Origin: Nocardioides dokdonensis FR1436
Lineage (GTDB): Bacteria > Actinomycetota > Actinomycetes > Propionibacteriales > Nocardioidaceae
Assembly: GCF_001653335.1 (NCBI RefSeq)
Contig: NZ_CP015079.1
Coordinates: 2,046,001 to 2,110,000 of the forward strand
Direction: 5' to 3'
Length of the DNA: 64,000 bases
A model generated the notes under the pieces. The model worked only from the letters and a program-made list of their open reading frames with translations, was not told the DNA's origin and ran no database searches. The first letter of the stretch is position 1; each line of letters opens with the position of its first letter. Below, one piece after another: positions 30,396-39,176 of this stretch. A program made the translations under genes and the position numbers.

Positions 30396-31259
30396 ATGAA
30401 GAGCAGCAACCCCGTGTTCTCGCGCTCGGAGTCGTTCAACCGCTCCGGCGCGAACGCCTACAGCAGCCCGACCCACACCGGCGGCTACGGCTCCGACCCC
30501 TCGACCTGGGGCACCGGCACTCCCGGTGACACCGGCTACGCCGCCCCCCAGGCGCCCGCCGCCCCCATGACCATCGACTCGGTGGTCCAGAAGACCGCGA
30601 TCACCCTCGGCGTCGTCGTGCTCGCCGCGTTCGTGACCTGGATCCTCACCCCCGACCTCACCGACAACACCCAGGCCGGTGGCGCGCTGTACGCCGCGCT
30701 GATGTTCGGCAGCCTGGGCGCCTTCGCGCTGTCGATGGTCCTCTCGTTCAAGAAGGTCATCAGCCCCGCGCTGGTGATCGCCTTCGCCGTGCTCGAGGGC
30801 GTCGCGATGGGCGCGTTCTCGAAGTTCATCGAGCAGACCTTCGTGCCCGAGGGTGCCGGCTCGATCGTGATCCAGGCCGTCGTCGGCACCTTCGCCGCGT
30901 TCGCCGGCACCCTGGCCGCCTACAAGTTCTTCAACATCCAGGTCGGCCAGAAGTTCCGCACCTTCGTGGTCGCGGCGATGTTCGGCATGGTCGCCCTCGG
31001 TCTCCTCGAGATCGTCCTGGGCATGTTCGGCAGCGCGGTCGGCTTCCTCGGCTTCGGCGGCTTCGGCCTGCTGTTCGCGGTCGCCGGCCTGGTGCTCGGT
31101 GTCTTCATGCTGATCCTCGACTTCGACTTCGTCGAGCAGGGTGTCGCCAACCGGATCCCCGAGCAGGAGTCCTGGCGTGCGGCGTTCGCGCTGACCGTCA
31201 GCCTGGTCTGGATCTACACCAACCTGCTGCGCATCCTCGCGATCCTGCAGAGCGACTGA
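30396..31259 (+). CDS. Bax inhibitor-1/YccA family membrane protein
   Basis: A 287-residue integral membrane protein. About 50 Ser/Gly/Thr/Pro-rich residues precede seven hydrophobic segments, including ITLGVVVLAAFVTWILT and the charged end near LDFDFVEQGV. The conserved Asp pair typical of the calcium-leak BI-1 fold is suggested by LILDFDFVE. AAGGAG at 30385–30390 gives a textbook ribosome binding site before ATG 30396. Tandem palindromes upstream hint at specific regulation. A strong terminator follows. Confidence 0.9.
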   Translation: MKSSNPVFSRSESFNRSGANAYSSPTHTGGYGSDPSTWGTGTPGDTGYAAPQAPAAPMTIDSVVQKTAITLGVVVLAAFVTWILTPDLTDNTQAGGALYAALMFGSLGAFALSMVLSFKKVISPALVIAFAVLEGVAMGAFSKFIEQTFVPEGAGSIVIQAVVGTFAAFAGTLAAYKFFNIQVGQKFRTFVVAAMFGMVALGLLEIVLGMFGSAVGFLGFGGFGLLFAVAGLVLGVFMLILDFDFVEQGVANRIPEQESWRAAFALTVSLVWIYTNLLRILAILQSD

Positions 31260-31296
31260 CCCACCTCGCTGCGCCCGTCCCGGGCGTGAGAGCACC

Positions 31297-31331
31297 AGAA
31301 GACCCCCGGAGCACCGCTCCGGGGGTCTTCT
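31297..31331. terminator. Strong bidirectional intrinsic terminator
   Basis: Perfect 16-bp stem, AGAAGACCCCCGGAGC and its complement, around the triloop ACC, ending in TCTTCT. It lies between the convergent BI-1 and SGNH hydrolase genes. Confidence 0.9.
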
Positions 31332-31355
31332 GCGTGGCCGGGTCCTCCCAGGCGA

Positions 31356-32417
31356 TCAGACCTCGGCGGGGGCGTCCGGCGCGTCGGTCCCGTCGCCCCG
31401 GGCGGGCTGGTCGGGCTCGTCGTGCTCGTCGGGGGTCTCGCCCGCGGTCTCGGGGTGGCGGCGGCGGTGCCGCAGCTCGACCCACAGCCCGCGCACTCCG
31501 CGCCGGTCGCCGCCGACCTGGGTGCCGCCGAGCTCGGTGCCCGGGGTCTTGACGGCCTGGATGGCGGCATCGGTGATGGGCAGCACGCCCTCGCCGCGCA
31601 GCGACTCGAGGCCGTGGTCGTCCTCGATGACGCCGAGGGCGGCCAGCACGCTGGGCAGCAGCACCGTCACCAGCGACCGGTAGCCGGTGGCGGAGGGGTG
31701 GAACTGGTCGGGGCCGAAGAGCAGCGCCGGCGCCGCGGCGAACTCGGGTCCGAGGATCGAGCTCAGCGAGACGGTGCGCCCACCTTCCTCGATGACCGCG
31801 ATCGTCTGGCCGGCGGCGAGGCGGCGCGACCAGGCGCGGGCCACCTGCTTCAGCGGCGGCGCGATCGGCTTGAGGGTGCCGAGGTCGGGACAGGTGCCCA
31901 CCACGACGGCCACGCCGGCCTCCTGCAGGCGGCGTACGCCCTCCTGCAGGTGCCGGATCGAGGTGGCCGGGGTGACGATGTGGGTGACGTCGTTGGCGCC
32001 GACCAGGATCAGCGCCACGTCGGGCTCGATCGGCAGCGCCCGGTCGATCTGGTCGTCGAGGTCGGAGCTCTTGGCGCCCACCACCGCGAAGTCGCGCAGG
32101 TAGACCCGCCGGTCCGCGTGCTCGGCGACGCCGCTGGCCACCAGGGCTCCCGGGGTCTGCTCGACCCGGTCGACGCCGTAGCCGGCGGCGCTGGAGTCAC
32201 CGAGCAGCGCGACCTTGATCGCGGGGCCGGGACGCCCGCGGCCGTACCAGCCGGTCGGGTCCGGGGGCGGGTGGTCGTGGATCGGCCCGATGGTCTTGCG
32301 GGCGAGCTTGGCCTCGGCGGTCAGGACGCCGTACAGGCCGGCTCCGAGCACGGAGAGACCGCCGCCGCCGTAGGCCGCGGCCGACGCGAGCTTGCGTGCT
32401 GCCGCTGCCTTCCCCAT
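31356..32417 (-). CDS. SGNH/GDSL hydrolase family protein
   Basis: A 353-residue protein. An N-terminal hydrophobic stretch (about 11–33) may anchor it. The SGNH hydrolase core shows block I LLGDSSAAGYG (Ser about 75), block III LILVGANDVTH and block V DQFHPSATGY with the Asp/His pair. The C-terminal 70 residues are Arg- then Asp/Glu/Pro-rich and look disordered. ATG 32417 has TAGACT on the minus strand (32430–32425) 7 bases upstream, a leaderless pattern. The substrate is likely an ester or lipid (inference). Confidence 0.88.
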   Translation of the reverse strand: MGKAAAARKLASAAAYGGGGLSVLGAGLYGVLTAEAKLARKTIGPIHDHPPPDPTGWYGRGRPGPAIKVALLGDSSAAGYGVDRVEQTPGALVASGVAEHADRRVYLRDFAVVGAKSSDLDDQIDRALPIEPDVALILVGANDVTHIVTPATSIRHLQEGVRRLQEAGVAVVVGTCPDLGTLKPIAPPLKQVARAWSRRLAAGQTIAVIEEGGRTVSLSSILGPEFAAAPALLFGPDQFHPSATGYRSLVTVLLPSVLAALGVIEDDHGLESLRGEGVLPITDAAIQAVKTPGTELGGTQVGGDRRGVRGLWVELRHRRRHPETAGETPDEHDEPDQPARGDGTDAPDAPAEV

Positions 32418-32470
32418 GGCCTGGAGTCTAGAGGGACGGCCAGGTTTGGTCGCGATCGCCCGCACGCACC

Positions 32471-32476
32471 TAGATT
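32471..32476 (+). promoter_or_regulatory. Candidate -10 element of a leaderless cbs promoter
   Basis: TAGATT ends 6 bases before the cbs ATG, with no Shine-Dalgarno sequence. It is divergent from the similarly placed TAGACT of the SGNH hydrolase gene. Confidence 0.5.
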
Positions 32477-32482
32477 GGGGCC

Positions 32483-33871
32483 ATGCAGTACGTCGACTCC
32501 GTCCTGGACCTGATCGGCAACACCCCGCTCGTGCGGCTGCGTCGCACCCTCGACGGGCTGGCCGATGGCCCCCTCGTGCTGGCGAAGGTGGAGTACCTCA
32601 ACCCCGGGGGGTCGGTGAAGGACCGCATCGCCACCCGGATGATCGAGGCCGCCGAGGCCTCCGGGGCGCTGCAGCCCGGCGGCACGATCGTGGAGCCCAC
32701 CTCGGGCAACACCGGTGTCGGGCTGGCGATGGTGGCCCAGGAGAAGGGCTACCACTGCATCTTCGTGTGCCCCGACAAGGTCAGCGAGGACAAGCGCAAC
32801 GTGCTGCGCGCCTACGGCGCCGAGGTGGTGGTCTGCCCGACCGCGGTGGCCCCCGAGCACCCCGACTCCTACTACAACGTCTCCGACCGCCTGGCCTCGC
32901 AGCCCGGCGCCTGGAAGCCCGACCAGTACTCCAACCCGCACAACCCGCGCAGCCACTACGAGACCACCGGACCCGAGATCTGGGCGCAGACCGAGGGGCG
33001 GATCACGCACTTCGTCACCGGCATGGGCACCGGCGGGACGATCTCCGGGGTCGGGCGCTACCTCAAGGACCAGAACCCCGACGTCCAGGTCGTCGGCGCG
33101 GACCCCGAGGGCTCGGTGTACTCCGGGGGCACCGGTCGGCCCTACCTCGTCGAGGGCGTCGGTGAGGACTTCTGGCCCGATACCTACGACCGCTCGGTCG
33201 CCGACCGGGTCATCGAGGTCTCCGACGCCGACTCCTTCGCCATGACCCGGCGCCTGGCCCGCGAGGAGGCGCTGCTGGTCGGTGGCTCGTGCGGCATGGC
33301 CGTGGTCGCCGCACGGCAGCTGGCCCACGAGCTTGCCGAGGACGGCCGCACCGACGCGGTCATCGTGGTCCTGTTGCCCGACTCCGGGCGCGGCTACCTG
33401 ACCAAGATCTTCAACGACGACTGGCTGGGCCAGTACGGCTTCGCCACCAGCGAGAACCAGGACCACACCCGCACCGTCGGCGAGGTCCTGCGCGGCAAGG
33501 CCGGGGAGCTCCCCGACCTCGTGCACACCCACCCGAACGAGACGATCGCCGAAGCCGTCGCGATCCTGCAGGAGTACGGCGTCTCCCAGATGCCGGTCGT
33601 GCGCGCCGAGCCGCCGATCGTGGCCGCGGAGGTCGCCGGCTCGGTCTCCGACCGGGCCCTGCTCGAGGCCGTCTTCGCCGGGCACGCCCGCCTCACCGAC
33701 AAGGTCGAGGACCACATGTCGCCGGCCCTGCCGACGATCGGGGCCTCGGAGGAGGCGTCGTCGGCCGTGGGGATGCTGGAGTCCGCCGACGCGGTGCTGG
33801 TCCACGAGGACGGCAAGCCCGTCGGCGTCCTGACCCGTCAGGACCTGCTGGCCTACCTCGCCCGCTCCTGA
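32483..33871 (+). CDS. cbs: Cystathionine beta-synthase
   Basis: PLP enzyme joining serine and homocysteine to cystathionine. The 462-residue protein has the PLP lysine in NPGGSVKDRIA (about Lys46) and the SGNTGVGLA loop. The phosphate-binding GMGTGGTISGVG and PDSGRGYLTKIF follow, and two CBS domains occupy about residues 340–460. The CBS pair distinguishes it from plain cysteine synthase. A cystathionine gamma-synthase-type gene begins at 63787, so both arms of transsulfuration occur in the window. Confidence 0.95.
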   Translation: MQYVDSVLDLIGNTPLVRLRRTLDGLADGPLVLAKVEYLNPGGSVKDRIATRMIEAAEASGALQPGGTIVEPTSGNTGVGLAMVAQEKGYHCIFVCPDKVSEDKRNVLRAYGAEVVVCPTAVAPEHPDSYYNVSDRLASQPGAWKPDQYSNPHNPRSHYETTGPEIWAQTEGRITHFVTGMGTGGTISGVGRYLKDQNPDVQVVGADPEGSVYSGGTGRPYLVEGVGEDFWPDTYDRSVADRVIEVSDADSFAMTRRLAREEALLVGGSCGMAVVAARQLAHELAEDGRTDAVIVVLLPDSGRGYLTKIFNDDWLGQYGFATSENQDHTRTVGEVLRGKAGELPDLVHTHPNETIAEAVAILQEYGVSQMPVVRAEPPIVAAEVAGSVSDRALLEAVFAGHARLTDKVEDHMSPALPTIGASEEASSAVGMLESADAVLVHEDGKPVGVLTRQDLLAYLARS

Positions 33872-33922
33872 GCCTGTGGAGGAGCGGATGCGCTTCTCCT
33901 CGCGTCCCCCCAGGGTGGGGGC

Positions 33923-34801
33923 ATGGACGTCGTGGACCTCGTCGCCGACCTCGGTGGGGTCGCGCGCCGCTCGGTGATCCAGAAGGTCGTGCCGCGCGCC
34001 GACCTGGATCGTGCCGTGGCCGGAGGCCTCCTGGTGCGCGACGCTCGCGGCCTCTACGTGCTGCCCGGTGTGGACGATGCCCGGCGGGCCGCGGCGCGGC
34101 TCGGCGGGGTGCTGTGCGGGCCGAGCGCGGCGCTGCTGCACGGCTGGGGGGTCAAGACCGCACCGGACCGACCGCACGTGCTGGTCAGCCGGGGGCGACG
34201 CGTGCCACCGCGAGAACGCCACCGGGTCCACCTCCACCGCGGCGACGGGGTGCCGCACGAGGACGGCGTGGTCGTCGCCGAGGTCGCCCTCGAGCAGTGC
34301 CTGCGGTGGCTGCCCTTCGACGAGGCGCTCTGCGTCGCGGACTCGGCACTGCGCGAGGGGATGGCCCCCGGGGTACTGGCGCGCCTGGCCGACGGTGCCG
34401 GTCCCGGGGCGCGGAGCCTCGCGAGGGTCTGCGCGCTGGCCAGCCCGCTGGCGGCCAACCCGTTCGAGTCGACGCTGCGCGCGATCTGCGCCGGGGTGCC
34501 GGGGCTCCAGGTCGTCCCCCAGGTGGTGATCGCCGGGCTCGGGGTGCGTCCGGACCTCGTCGACGAGCGGCTGCGCATCGTGCTGGAGGCCGACTCCTTC
34601 GAGTGGCACGGCGGCCGGGCGGCGCTGGCCGCCGATGCGCGGCGGTACAACCTGCTGGTGGTGGAGGGGTGGCTGGTGCTGCGGTTCAGCTACGAGGAGG
34701 TCATGGGCGAGCCCGACCGCGTGCAGGAGGTGCTTCGGCAGGCGGTGGCGCTCGCCGAAGTGCTGAGGGAACGTGGTCGGCGCAGGGGCGGCGCCGCGTG
34801 A
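33923..34801 (+). CDS. Second DUF559 protein with AbiEi-like N-terminus
   Basis: A 292-residue relative of the product of 7628–8566 with the same layout. An N-terminal helix-turn-helix-like part is followed by a middle domain with the VLCGPSAALLHGWG motif. The C-terminal DUF559/Vsr-like domain contains VRPDLVDERLRIVLEADSFEWHG-type acidic residues and FSYEEVM. CAGGGT 6 bases before the ATG suggests a leaderless start. Its 3' end holds one arm of a perfect 16-bp inverted repeat. Function is not established. Confidence 0.75.
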   Translation: MDVVDLVADLGGVARRSVIQKVVPRADLDRAVAGGLLVRDARGLYVLPGVDDARRAAARLGGVLCGPSAALLHGWGVKTAPDRPHVLVSRGRRVPPRERHRVHLHRGDGVPHEDGVVVAEVALEQCLRWLPFDEALCVADSALREGMAPGVLARLADGAGPGARSLARVCALASPLAANPFESTLRAICAGVPGLQVVPQVVIAGLGVRPDLVDERLRIVLEADSFEWHGGRAALAADARRYNLLVVEGWLVLRFSYEEVMGEPDRVQEVLRQAVALAEVLRERGRRRGGAA

Positions 34802-34851
34802 GGCCGTGGGTCCCGACCAGCTCGTGGACCCTTTGCTCAGCACTTCGGCGA
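34752..34851. repeat. Perfect 16-bp inverted repeat across the end of the DUF559 gene
   Basis: TCGCCGAAGTGCTGAG at 34752–34767 and its exact reverse complement at 34836–34851, separated by 68 bases. The left arm is coding (LAEVLRE region) and the right arm lies 35 bases after the stop. Confidence 0.75.
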
Positions 34852-34950
34852 AGGACCCGTGCGCCCTCGGCGTCGACCCAGTGAGACGCCGGTGGTGGGC
34901 GTGCGTCGGGGCCTCTAGGGTCGAGAACCCGTTCTACCTCTGGAGCTCGT

Positions 34951-35406
34951 ATGACTGCACCGGCCATCGAGGGATGGTTCACGACCGGACCCGACCCGAC
35001 CTTGACGGGGGAGCGGTGCACCACGTGCACCACCGTGTACTTCCCCCCGACGATCGCGGCCTCCGGTTTCTGCCGCAACCCCGCCTGCAGCGGCGAGGAG
35101 TTCGAGCGCGTGCAGCTCTCGCGCCGCGGGCGCGTCTGGTCCTACACCGACGCGCAGTACCAGCCGCCGAAGCCCTACTCGGCTCCTGAGCCCTTCGAGC
35201 CGTTCGCGCTCGCGGCGGTCGAGCTGCCCGAGGGCATCGTGGTGCTCGGCCAGGTCGCGCGCGGCTACGGCGTGGGCGACCTCAAGGTCGGCGCCGAGGC
35301 CGAGCTGGTCGTCGAGCCGGAGGCCGTGGGCGACAAGCTGATCTGGAAGTGGCTGCCCCTGGGGTCGGGCCACGTCACCGAGCTGGGCGAGGAGGCCGAC
35401 CAGTGA
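34951..35406 (+). CDS. DUF35 (Zn-ribbon and OB-fold) acyl-CoA-associated protein
   Basis: A 151-residue protein. An N-terminal rubredoxin-like zinc ribbon (CTTC…CRNPAC) is followed by an OB-fold with RRGRVWSYTDAQY and VVLGQVARG. Such proteins pair with thiolase-like enzymes and form complexes with them, as in the steroid side-chain lyase Ltp2 systems (family knowledge). The stop overlaps the thiolase GTG by 4 bases, so the two are translated together. The intergenic region upstream carries TAGGGT at 34915–34920 as a possible -10. Confidence 0.88.
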   Translation: MTAPAIEGWFTTGPDPTLTGERCTTCTTVYFPPTIAASGFCRNPACSGEEFERVQLSRRGRVWSYTDAQYQPPKPYSAPEPFEPFALAAVELPEGIVVLGQVARGYGVGDLKVGAEAELVVEPEAVGDKLIWKWLPLGSGHVTELGEEADQ

Positions 35407-36605
35407 GCGCTCGGACGAGTGGACCGGGCGTCGCCGTCGCGGGTGTGGGCATGCACCCGTGGGGCAAGTGGGGCCGCAGCTTCGTGCAGTACGGCGTGCA
35501 CGCCGCACGTGCGGCGCTCACCGACGCCGGCGTCGCGTGGACCGACGTCGACCTGGTGGTCGGCGGCGAGACCGTGCGCAACGGCTACGGCGGCTACGTC
35601 GCCGGGTCGACCTTCGCGCAGGCGCTGGGCTGGAACGGCGCGCGGATCGCGACGTCGTACGCCGCGTGCGCCACCGGCGCGCAGGCGCTCGACACCGCTC
35701 GGGCCCGGATCCTGGCCGGCCTCAGCGAGGTCGCGCTGGTCGTCGGCGCCGACACCACTCCCAAGGGCTTCCTGGCGCCCAACGCCGGTGAGCGCTGGGA
35801 CGACCCCGACTGGCTGCGCTTCCGCCTGCTGGGGATGACGAACCCCGCCTACTTCGCGATGTACGCCCGCCGGCGGATGGACCTCTACGGCGCGACGTCG
35901 GAGGACTTCGCGCAGGTGAAGGTGAAGAACTCCAAGCACGGGTTGAACAACCCCAACGCGCGCTACCGCAAGGAGGTCGCCGTCGAGGACGTGCTGGCCA
36001 GCGCGGTGGTCAGCGACCCGCTGCACCTGCTCGACATCTGCGCCACCTCCGACGGCGCGGCCGCGGTCATCCTGGTCTCCGACGACTACGCCCGTCGCCA
36101 CGGCCTGGTCGACCCGGTCCGGATGAAGGCGGTCTCCACCGTCACGCCGACCTTCCCGAACACGGTGCTCGACATGCCGATGCTCTCCACCGACTCCAGC
36201 GGCGGCGTCGAGCCCGAGCGCACCTTCAAGGAGTCGCTGGCGCTGGCCGCTTACGAGGAGGCCGGCCTCGGCCCCGAGGACGTCGACGTGGCCGAGGTCT
36301 ACGACCTGTCCACGGCCCTCGAGCTGGACTGGATCGAGGACCTGGGGCTGTGCAAGCGCGGTGAGGCCGAGTCGCTGCTGCGCGCCGGCGACACCACCGT
36401 CGGTGGCCGGATCCCGGTCAACCCGTCGGGTGGACTGGCCTGCTTCGGCGAGGCCGTGCCCGCCCAGGCGCTGGCCCAGGTCTGCGAGCTCACCTGGCAG
36501 CTGCGCGGTCAGGCCGAGGGCCGCCAGGTCGAGGGCGCCCGGGTCGGCATCACCGCCAACCAGGGGCTCTTCGGCCACGGCAGCGCGGTCGTGCTCACGC
36601 GCTGA
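35403..36605 (+). CDS. Thiolase-fold lipid-transfer-type protein (Ltp-like)
   Basis: A 400-residue thiolase superfamily member of the lipid-transfer (SCP-x/Ltp2-like) type. It has SYAACATGAQAL near residue 88 (the position of the thiolase Cys), DICATSDGAAAVIL near 216 and NPSGGLACFGE near 343. The usual GHPxGA/CGGGG C-terminal catalytic motifs of degradative thiolases are altered. Together with the DUF35 partner it may act as an aldolase or acyl-CoA lyase in steroid or fatty-acid breakdown, but the substrate is inference only. Confidence 0.87.
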   Translation: MSARTSGPGVAVAGVGMHPWGKWGRSFVQYGVHAARAALTDAGVAWTDVDLVVGGETVRNGYGGYVAGSTFAQALGWNGARIATSYAACATGAQALDTARARILAGLSEVALVVGADTTPKGFLAPNAGERWDDPDWLRFRLLGMTNPAYFAMYARRRMDLYGATSEDFAQVKVKNSKHGLNNPNARYRKEVAVEDVLASAVVSDPLHLLDICATSDGAAAVILVSDDYARRHGLVDPVRMKAVSTVTPTFPNTVLDMPMLSTDSSGGVEPERTFKESLALAAYEEAGLGPEDVDVAEVYDLSTALELDWIEDLGLCKRGEAESLLRAGDTTVGGRIPVNPSGGLACFGEAVPAQALAQVCELTWQLRGQAEGRQVEGARVGITANQGLFGHGSAVVLTR

Positions 36606-36618
36606 CCCAGCGCTGCGC

Positions 36619-37152
36619 TCAGACGACGGCGGGGAGGACCATCAGCAGCAGGTCCTCCTCGCTGTCGGGCAGCCACGGCGGCCGCATCCGGCCGACCTGC
36701 TGCCAGCCGCGGTGGAGGTACACCTCGAGCGCGGTCCCGTGGCTGGTGACGACGTCGAGCACCGGGGTGCGTCCCGCCGCGTGCAGCCACGCCACCGCCG
36801 TGTCGAGCAGCAGCCCGCCGATCCCGGTGCCGCGCACGGCGACGTCGGTGAAGAGCACCTCGACGATGCCGAGGCCGGCCGCGTCCGGCAGGTCCAGCGC
36901 GTCGAGGAACGCCTGCTCCACGCCGCCGCGGGGCGGCCCGACCGCGACGTGACCGACGGGTCGGCCCCCGACCTCCGCGACCCAGGCGCGCTCCTGGCCG
37001 TCGCGCACCACGAACTGCTCGACGGGGAACGGCAGCGGCCAGCGCATCGGGTACGACGACGTCGGCTGCTGCGCGGCCAGTGCGGCGACCAGGTCCGGCA
37101 GGTCCGCGTCGCGGCGCTCTCGGACGGTGGGGGTGGGGTGCACGGCGGCCAT
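36619..37152 (-). CDS. GNAT family N-acetyltransferase
   Basis: A 177-residue GNAT protein with acetyl-CoA loop VAVRGTGIGGLLLDTAV (the R-x-x-G-x-G/A pattern) near 110 and the late strand EVYLHRGWQQVGRM. The family acetylates small molecules or protein amines; the substrate is unknown. ATG 37152 is preferred, because 19 further in-frame residues upstream would extend into the regulator promoter. It is divergent from the DosR-like regulator gene at the edge of the stress island. Confidence 0.85.
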   Translation of the reverse strand: MAAVHPTPTVRERRDADLPDLVAALAAQQPTSSYPMRWPLPFPVEQFVVRDGQERAWVAEVGGRPVGHVAVGPPRGGVEQAFLDALDLPDAAGLGIVEVLFTDVAVRGTGIGGLLLDTAVAWLHAAGRTPVLDVVTSHGTALEVYLHRGWQQVGRMRPPWLPDSEEDLLLMVLPAVV

Positions 37153-37229
37153 CGTGCCCGACGACCGCGCGCACCGGACGCCCGAGGTGATAGACGTACG
37201 AGGACGCATCCGTCACCGAGGAGCCCACC

Positions 37230-37919
37230 ATGGCTGAGCAGACCACGACCGACACCGACTCCGGGACCGCTCCGATCCGGGTCTTCCTGCTCGACGACCA
37301 CGAGGTGGTGCGCCAGGGCCTGCGTGCCCTGCTGGAGGCCGCGGGCGACATCGAGGTGGTGGGGGAGTCCGGGCTGGCCGCGGAGGCCACCGCCCGCATC
37401 CCGGCCCTGCAGCCGGACGTCGCGATCCTCGACGCACGCCTGCCCGACGGCTCCGGCATCGAGGTGTGCCGTGCGGTGCGCGCGGTCGACCCGTCCGTGC
37501 GCGCCCTGATCCTGACGTCGTACGACGACGACGAGGCGCTCTTCGCCGCGATCATGGCCGGGGCGTCGGGCTACGTGCTCAAGGAGGTGACCGGGATGAA
37601 CCTCGTCGGCGCGATCCGCCAGGTCGCCGCCGGCAACTCGCTCATCGACCCGTCCCTGACGGCGCGGGTGCTGGAGCGGGTGCGCAACGGCCCGGCGACC
37701 GCGCCCGAGCTGGCCGACCTCACCGAGCGCGAGCTGGAGCTGCTGGCGCTGATCGCCGAGGGGCTGACCAACCGCCAGATCGGGGAGCGGATGTTCCTGG
37801 CCGAGAAGACGGTGAAGAACTACGTCTCCGCCATCCTCGCCAAGCTCGGCCTCGAGCGGCGCACCCAGGCCGCGGTCCTGGCCAGCCGCCTCCTCGGCCC
37901 CGACGACCGGACCCGCTGA
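37230..37919 (+). CDS. DosR/DevR-like NarL-family response regulator
   Basis: A 229-residue response regulator. The receiver domain starts IRVFLLDDHEVVRQGL, with the phosphoacceptor Asp about 68 in VAILDARLPDG. The C-terminal LuxR-type helix-turn-helix reads LTERELELLALIAEGL and RMFLAEKTVKNYVSAILAKL, and RRTQAAV matches the DosR end very closely. In mycobacteria DosR activates the hypoxia/NO dormancy regulon. A GAGGAG ribosome binding site precedes the ATG. The likely partner kinase is at 39907–41490. Confidence 0.9.
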   Translation: MAEQTTTDTDSGTAPIRVFLLDDHEVVRQGLRALLEAAGDIEVVGESGLAAEATARIPALQPDVAILDARLPDGSGIEVCRAVRAVDPSVRALILTSYDDDEALFAAIMAGASGYVLKEVTGMNLVGAIRQVAAGNSLIDPSLTARVLERVRNGPATAPELADLTERELELLALIAEGLTNRQIGERMFLAEKTVKNYVSAILAKLGLERRTQAAVLASRLLGPDDRTR

Positions 37920-39142
37920 TGGCGGGACCGGCGGACCTGCGCAGCGCCCTGCGCCGCCTGCCGGCCGACCCGCGCGTCGTCGTGGCCGGCAACTACGCCA
38001 CGCCGTGGCACACGCTGGGCCTCGTCGACGAGGCGCTGGCGTCGTACCGGCTGTGGATGCTCAACGCCCAGACCGGGGTCCCGGACCGGGACGGCGTGAC
38101 CCTCGAGACGTCGTTCGTGGGACCGGGCATGCGGCGGAACCCGCGGCTGAGCTACATCCCCTCGCGGCTCTCGATGGTGCCGACCCTCTTCGCCACCGCG
38201 CTGCCGCCCGACGCCGTGGTCCTGCACACCACCCGGCCGCGCGGGGGCCGGGTGTCGCTGGGCGCCGAGGTCAACGTGCTGCCCGCCGCTCTCGAGCAGG
38301 TACGCCGCCGCGGCGGGGTCGTGGTCGCGCAGGTGTCGCGGCACGTGCCGTGGACCTTCGGGGACGCCGAGATCGACGTCGACCAGGTCGACGTGCTGGT
38401 CGACGCCGACGAGCCGCTGCTGACGACCCCCGAGGCGGCCATCGGCGACGACGCCGCCCGGATCGGTGCGCTGGTCGCGGAGCGGGTCCAGGACGGGGCG
38501 ACGCTGCAGACCGGGATCGGGGCCGTGCCGGACGCGACCGTGAGCGGCCTGGTCGAGCGCCGCGGGCTGCGGGTCTGGAGCGAGATGTTCTCCGACTCGG
38601 TGCTGCGGCTGGAGCGGGCCGGGGCGCTGGACACCTCGGTGCCGATCACGGCCTCGTTCCTCTTCGGGTCCGAGGAGCTGCTGGAGTGGGTGGACGGCAA
38701 CGACCGGGTCCACCTCGCCCGCACCGAGGTCACCAACGACCCCGGGCGGATCGCGCGCAACCCTGCGATGGTCAGCGTCAACACCGCCCTCCAGGTCGAC
38801 CTGTTCGGCCAGGCCAACGCCTCCCGGATCGACGCCCGCATCCACTCCGGCTTCGGGGGCCAGACCGACTTCATCGTCGGGGCCCTGCACAGCCCCGGTG
38901 GCCAGGCGATCCTCGCGCTGCGCTCCTGGCACCCCAAGGCCGACTGCTCGACGATCGTGGCGATGGTCGACGAGCCGGTGACGTCGTTCCAGACGAGCGC
39001 CGTGGTGACCGAGCAGGGGGTCGCCGAGGTGTTCGGCAGCTCCGAGGGCGAGCAGGCGCGTCAGCTCATCGAGCACGCCGCCCACCCCTCGGTGCGAGAG
39101 GAGCTGCGCGAGGAGGCCCAGGCCCTCGGCCTGCGCTGGTGA
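37919..39142 (+). CDS. Acetyl-CoA hydrolase/transferase family protein
   Basis: A 407-residue class I CoA-transferase-like enzyme that moves CoA between acetyl-CoA and a carboxylate, or hydrolyses it. Two CoA-transferase domains are present: GIGAVPDATV, the putative catalytic Glu in WSEMFSDSVLRL near residue 222, and the glycine-rich GFGGQTDFIVGA. The closest well-known relatives are acetate and 4-hydroxybutyrate CoA-transferases. The ATG overlaps the regulator's stop by one base, so the two genes are co-translated. A short hairpin at 39128–39151 spans its stop. Confidence 0.85.
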   Translation: MAGPADLRSALRRLPADPRVVVAGNYATPWHTLGLVDEALASYRLWMLNAQTGVPDRDGVTLETSFVGPGMRRNPRLSYIPSRLSMVPTLFATALPPDAVVLHTTRPRGGRVSLGAEVNVLPAALEQVRRRGGVVVAQVSRHVPWTFGDAEIDVDQVDVLVDADEPLLTTPEAAIGDDAARIGALVAERVQDGATLQTGIGAVPDATVSGLVERRGLRVWSEMFSDSVLRLERAGALDTSVPITASFLFGSEELLEWVDGNDRVHLARTEVTNDPGRIARNPAMVSVNTALQVDLFGQANASRIDARIHSGFGGQTDFIVGALHSPGGQAILALRSWHPKADCSTIVAMVDEPVTSFQTSAVVTEQGVAEVFGSSEGEQARQLIEHAAHPSVREELREEAQALGLRW

Positions 39143-39151
39143 ACGCAGGCC
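39128..39151. terminator. Short hairpin across the CoA-transferase stop
   Basis: GGCCTGCG (39128–39135) pairs with CGCAGGCC (39144–39151) around an 8-base loop holding the stop codon. It lies between convergent genes. It is weak as a terminator. Confidence 0.4.
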
Positions 39152-39176
39152 GACGACCCGGGCGGGACGTCGCTGC

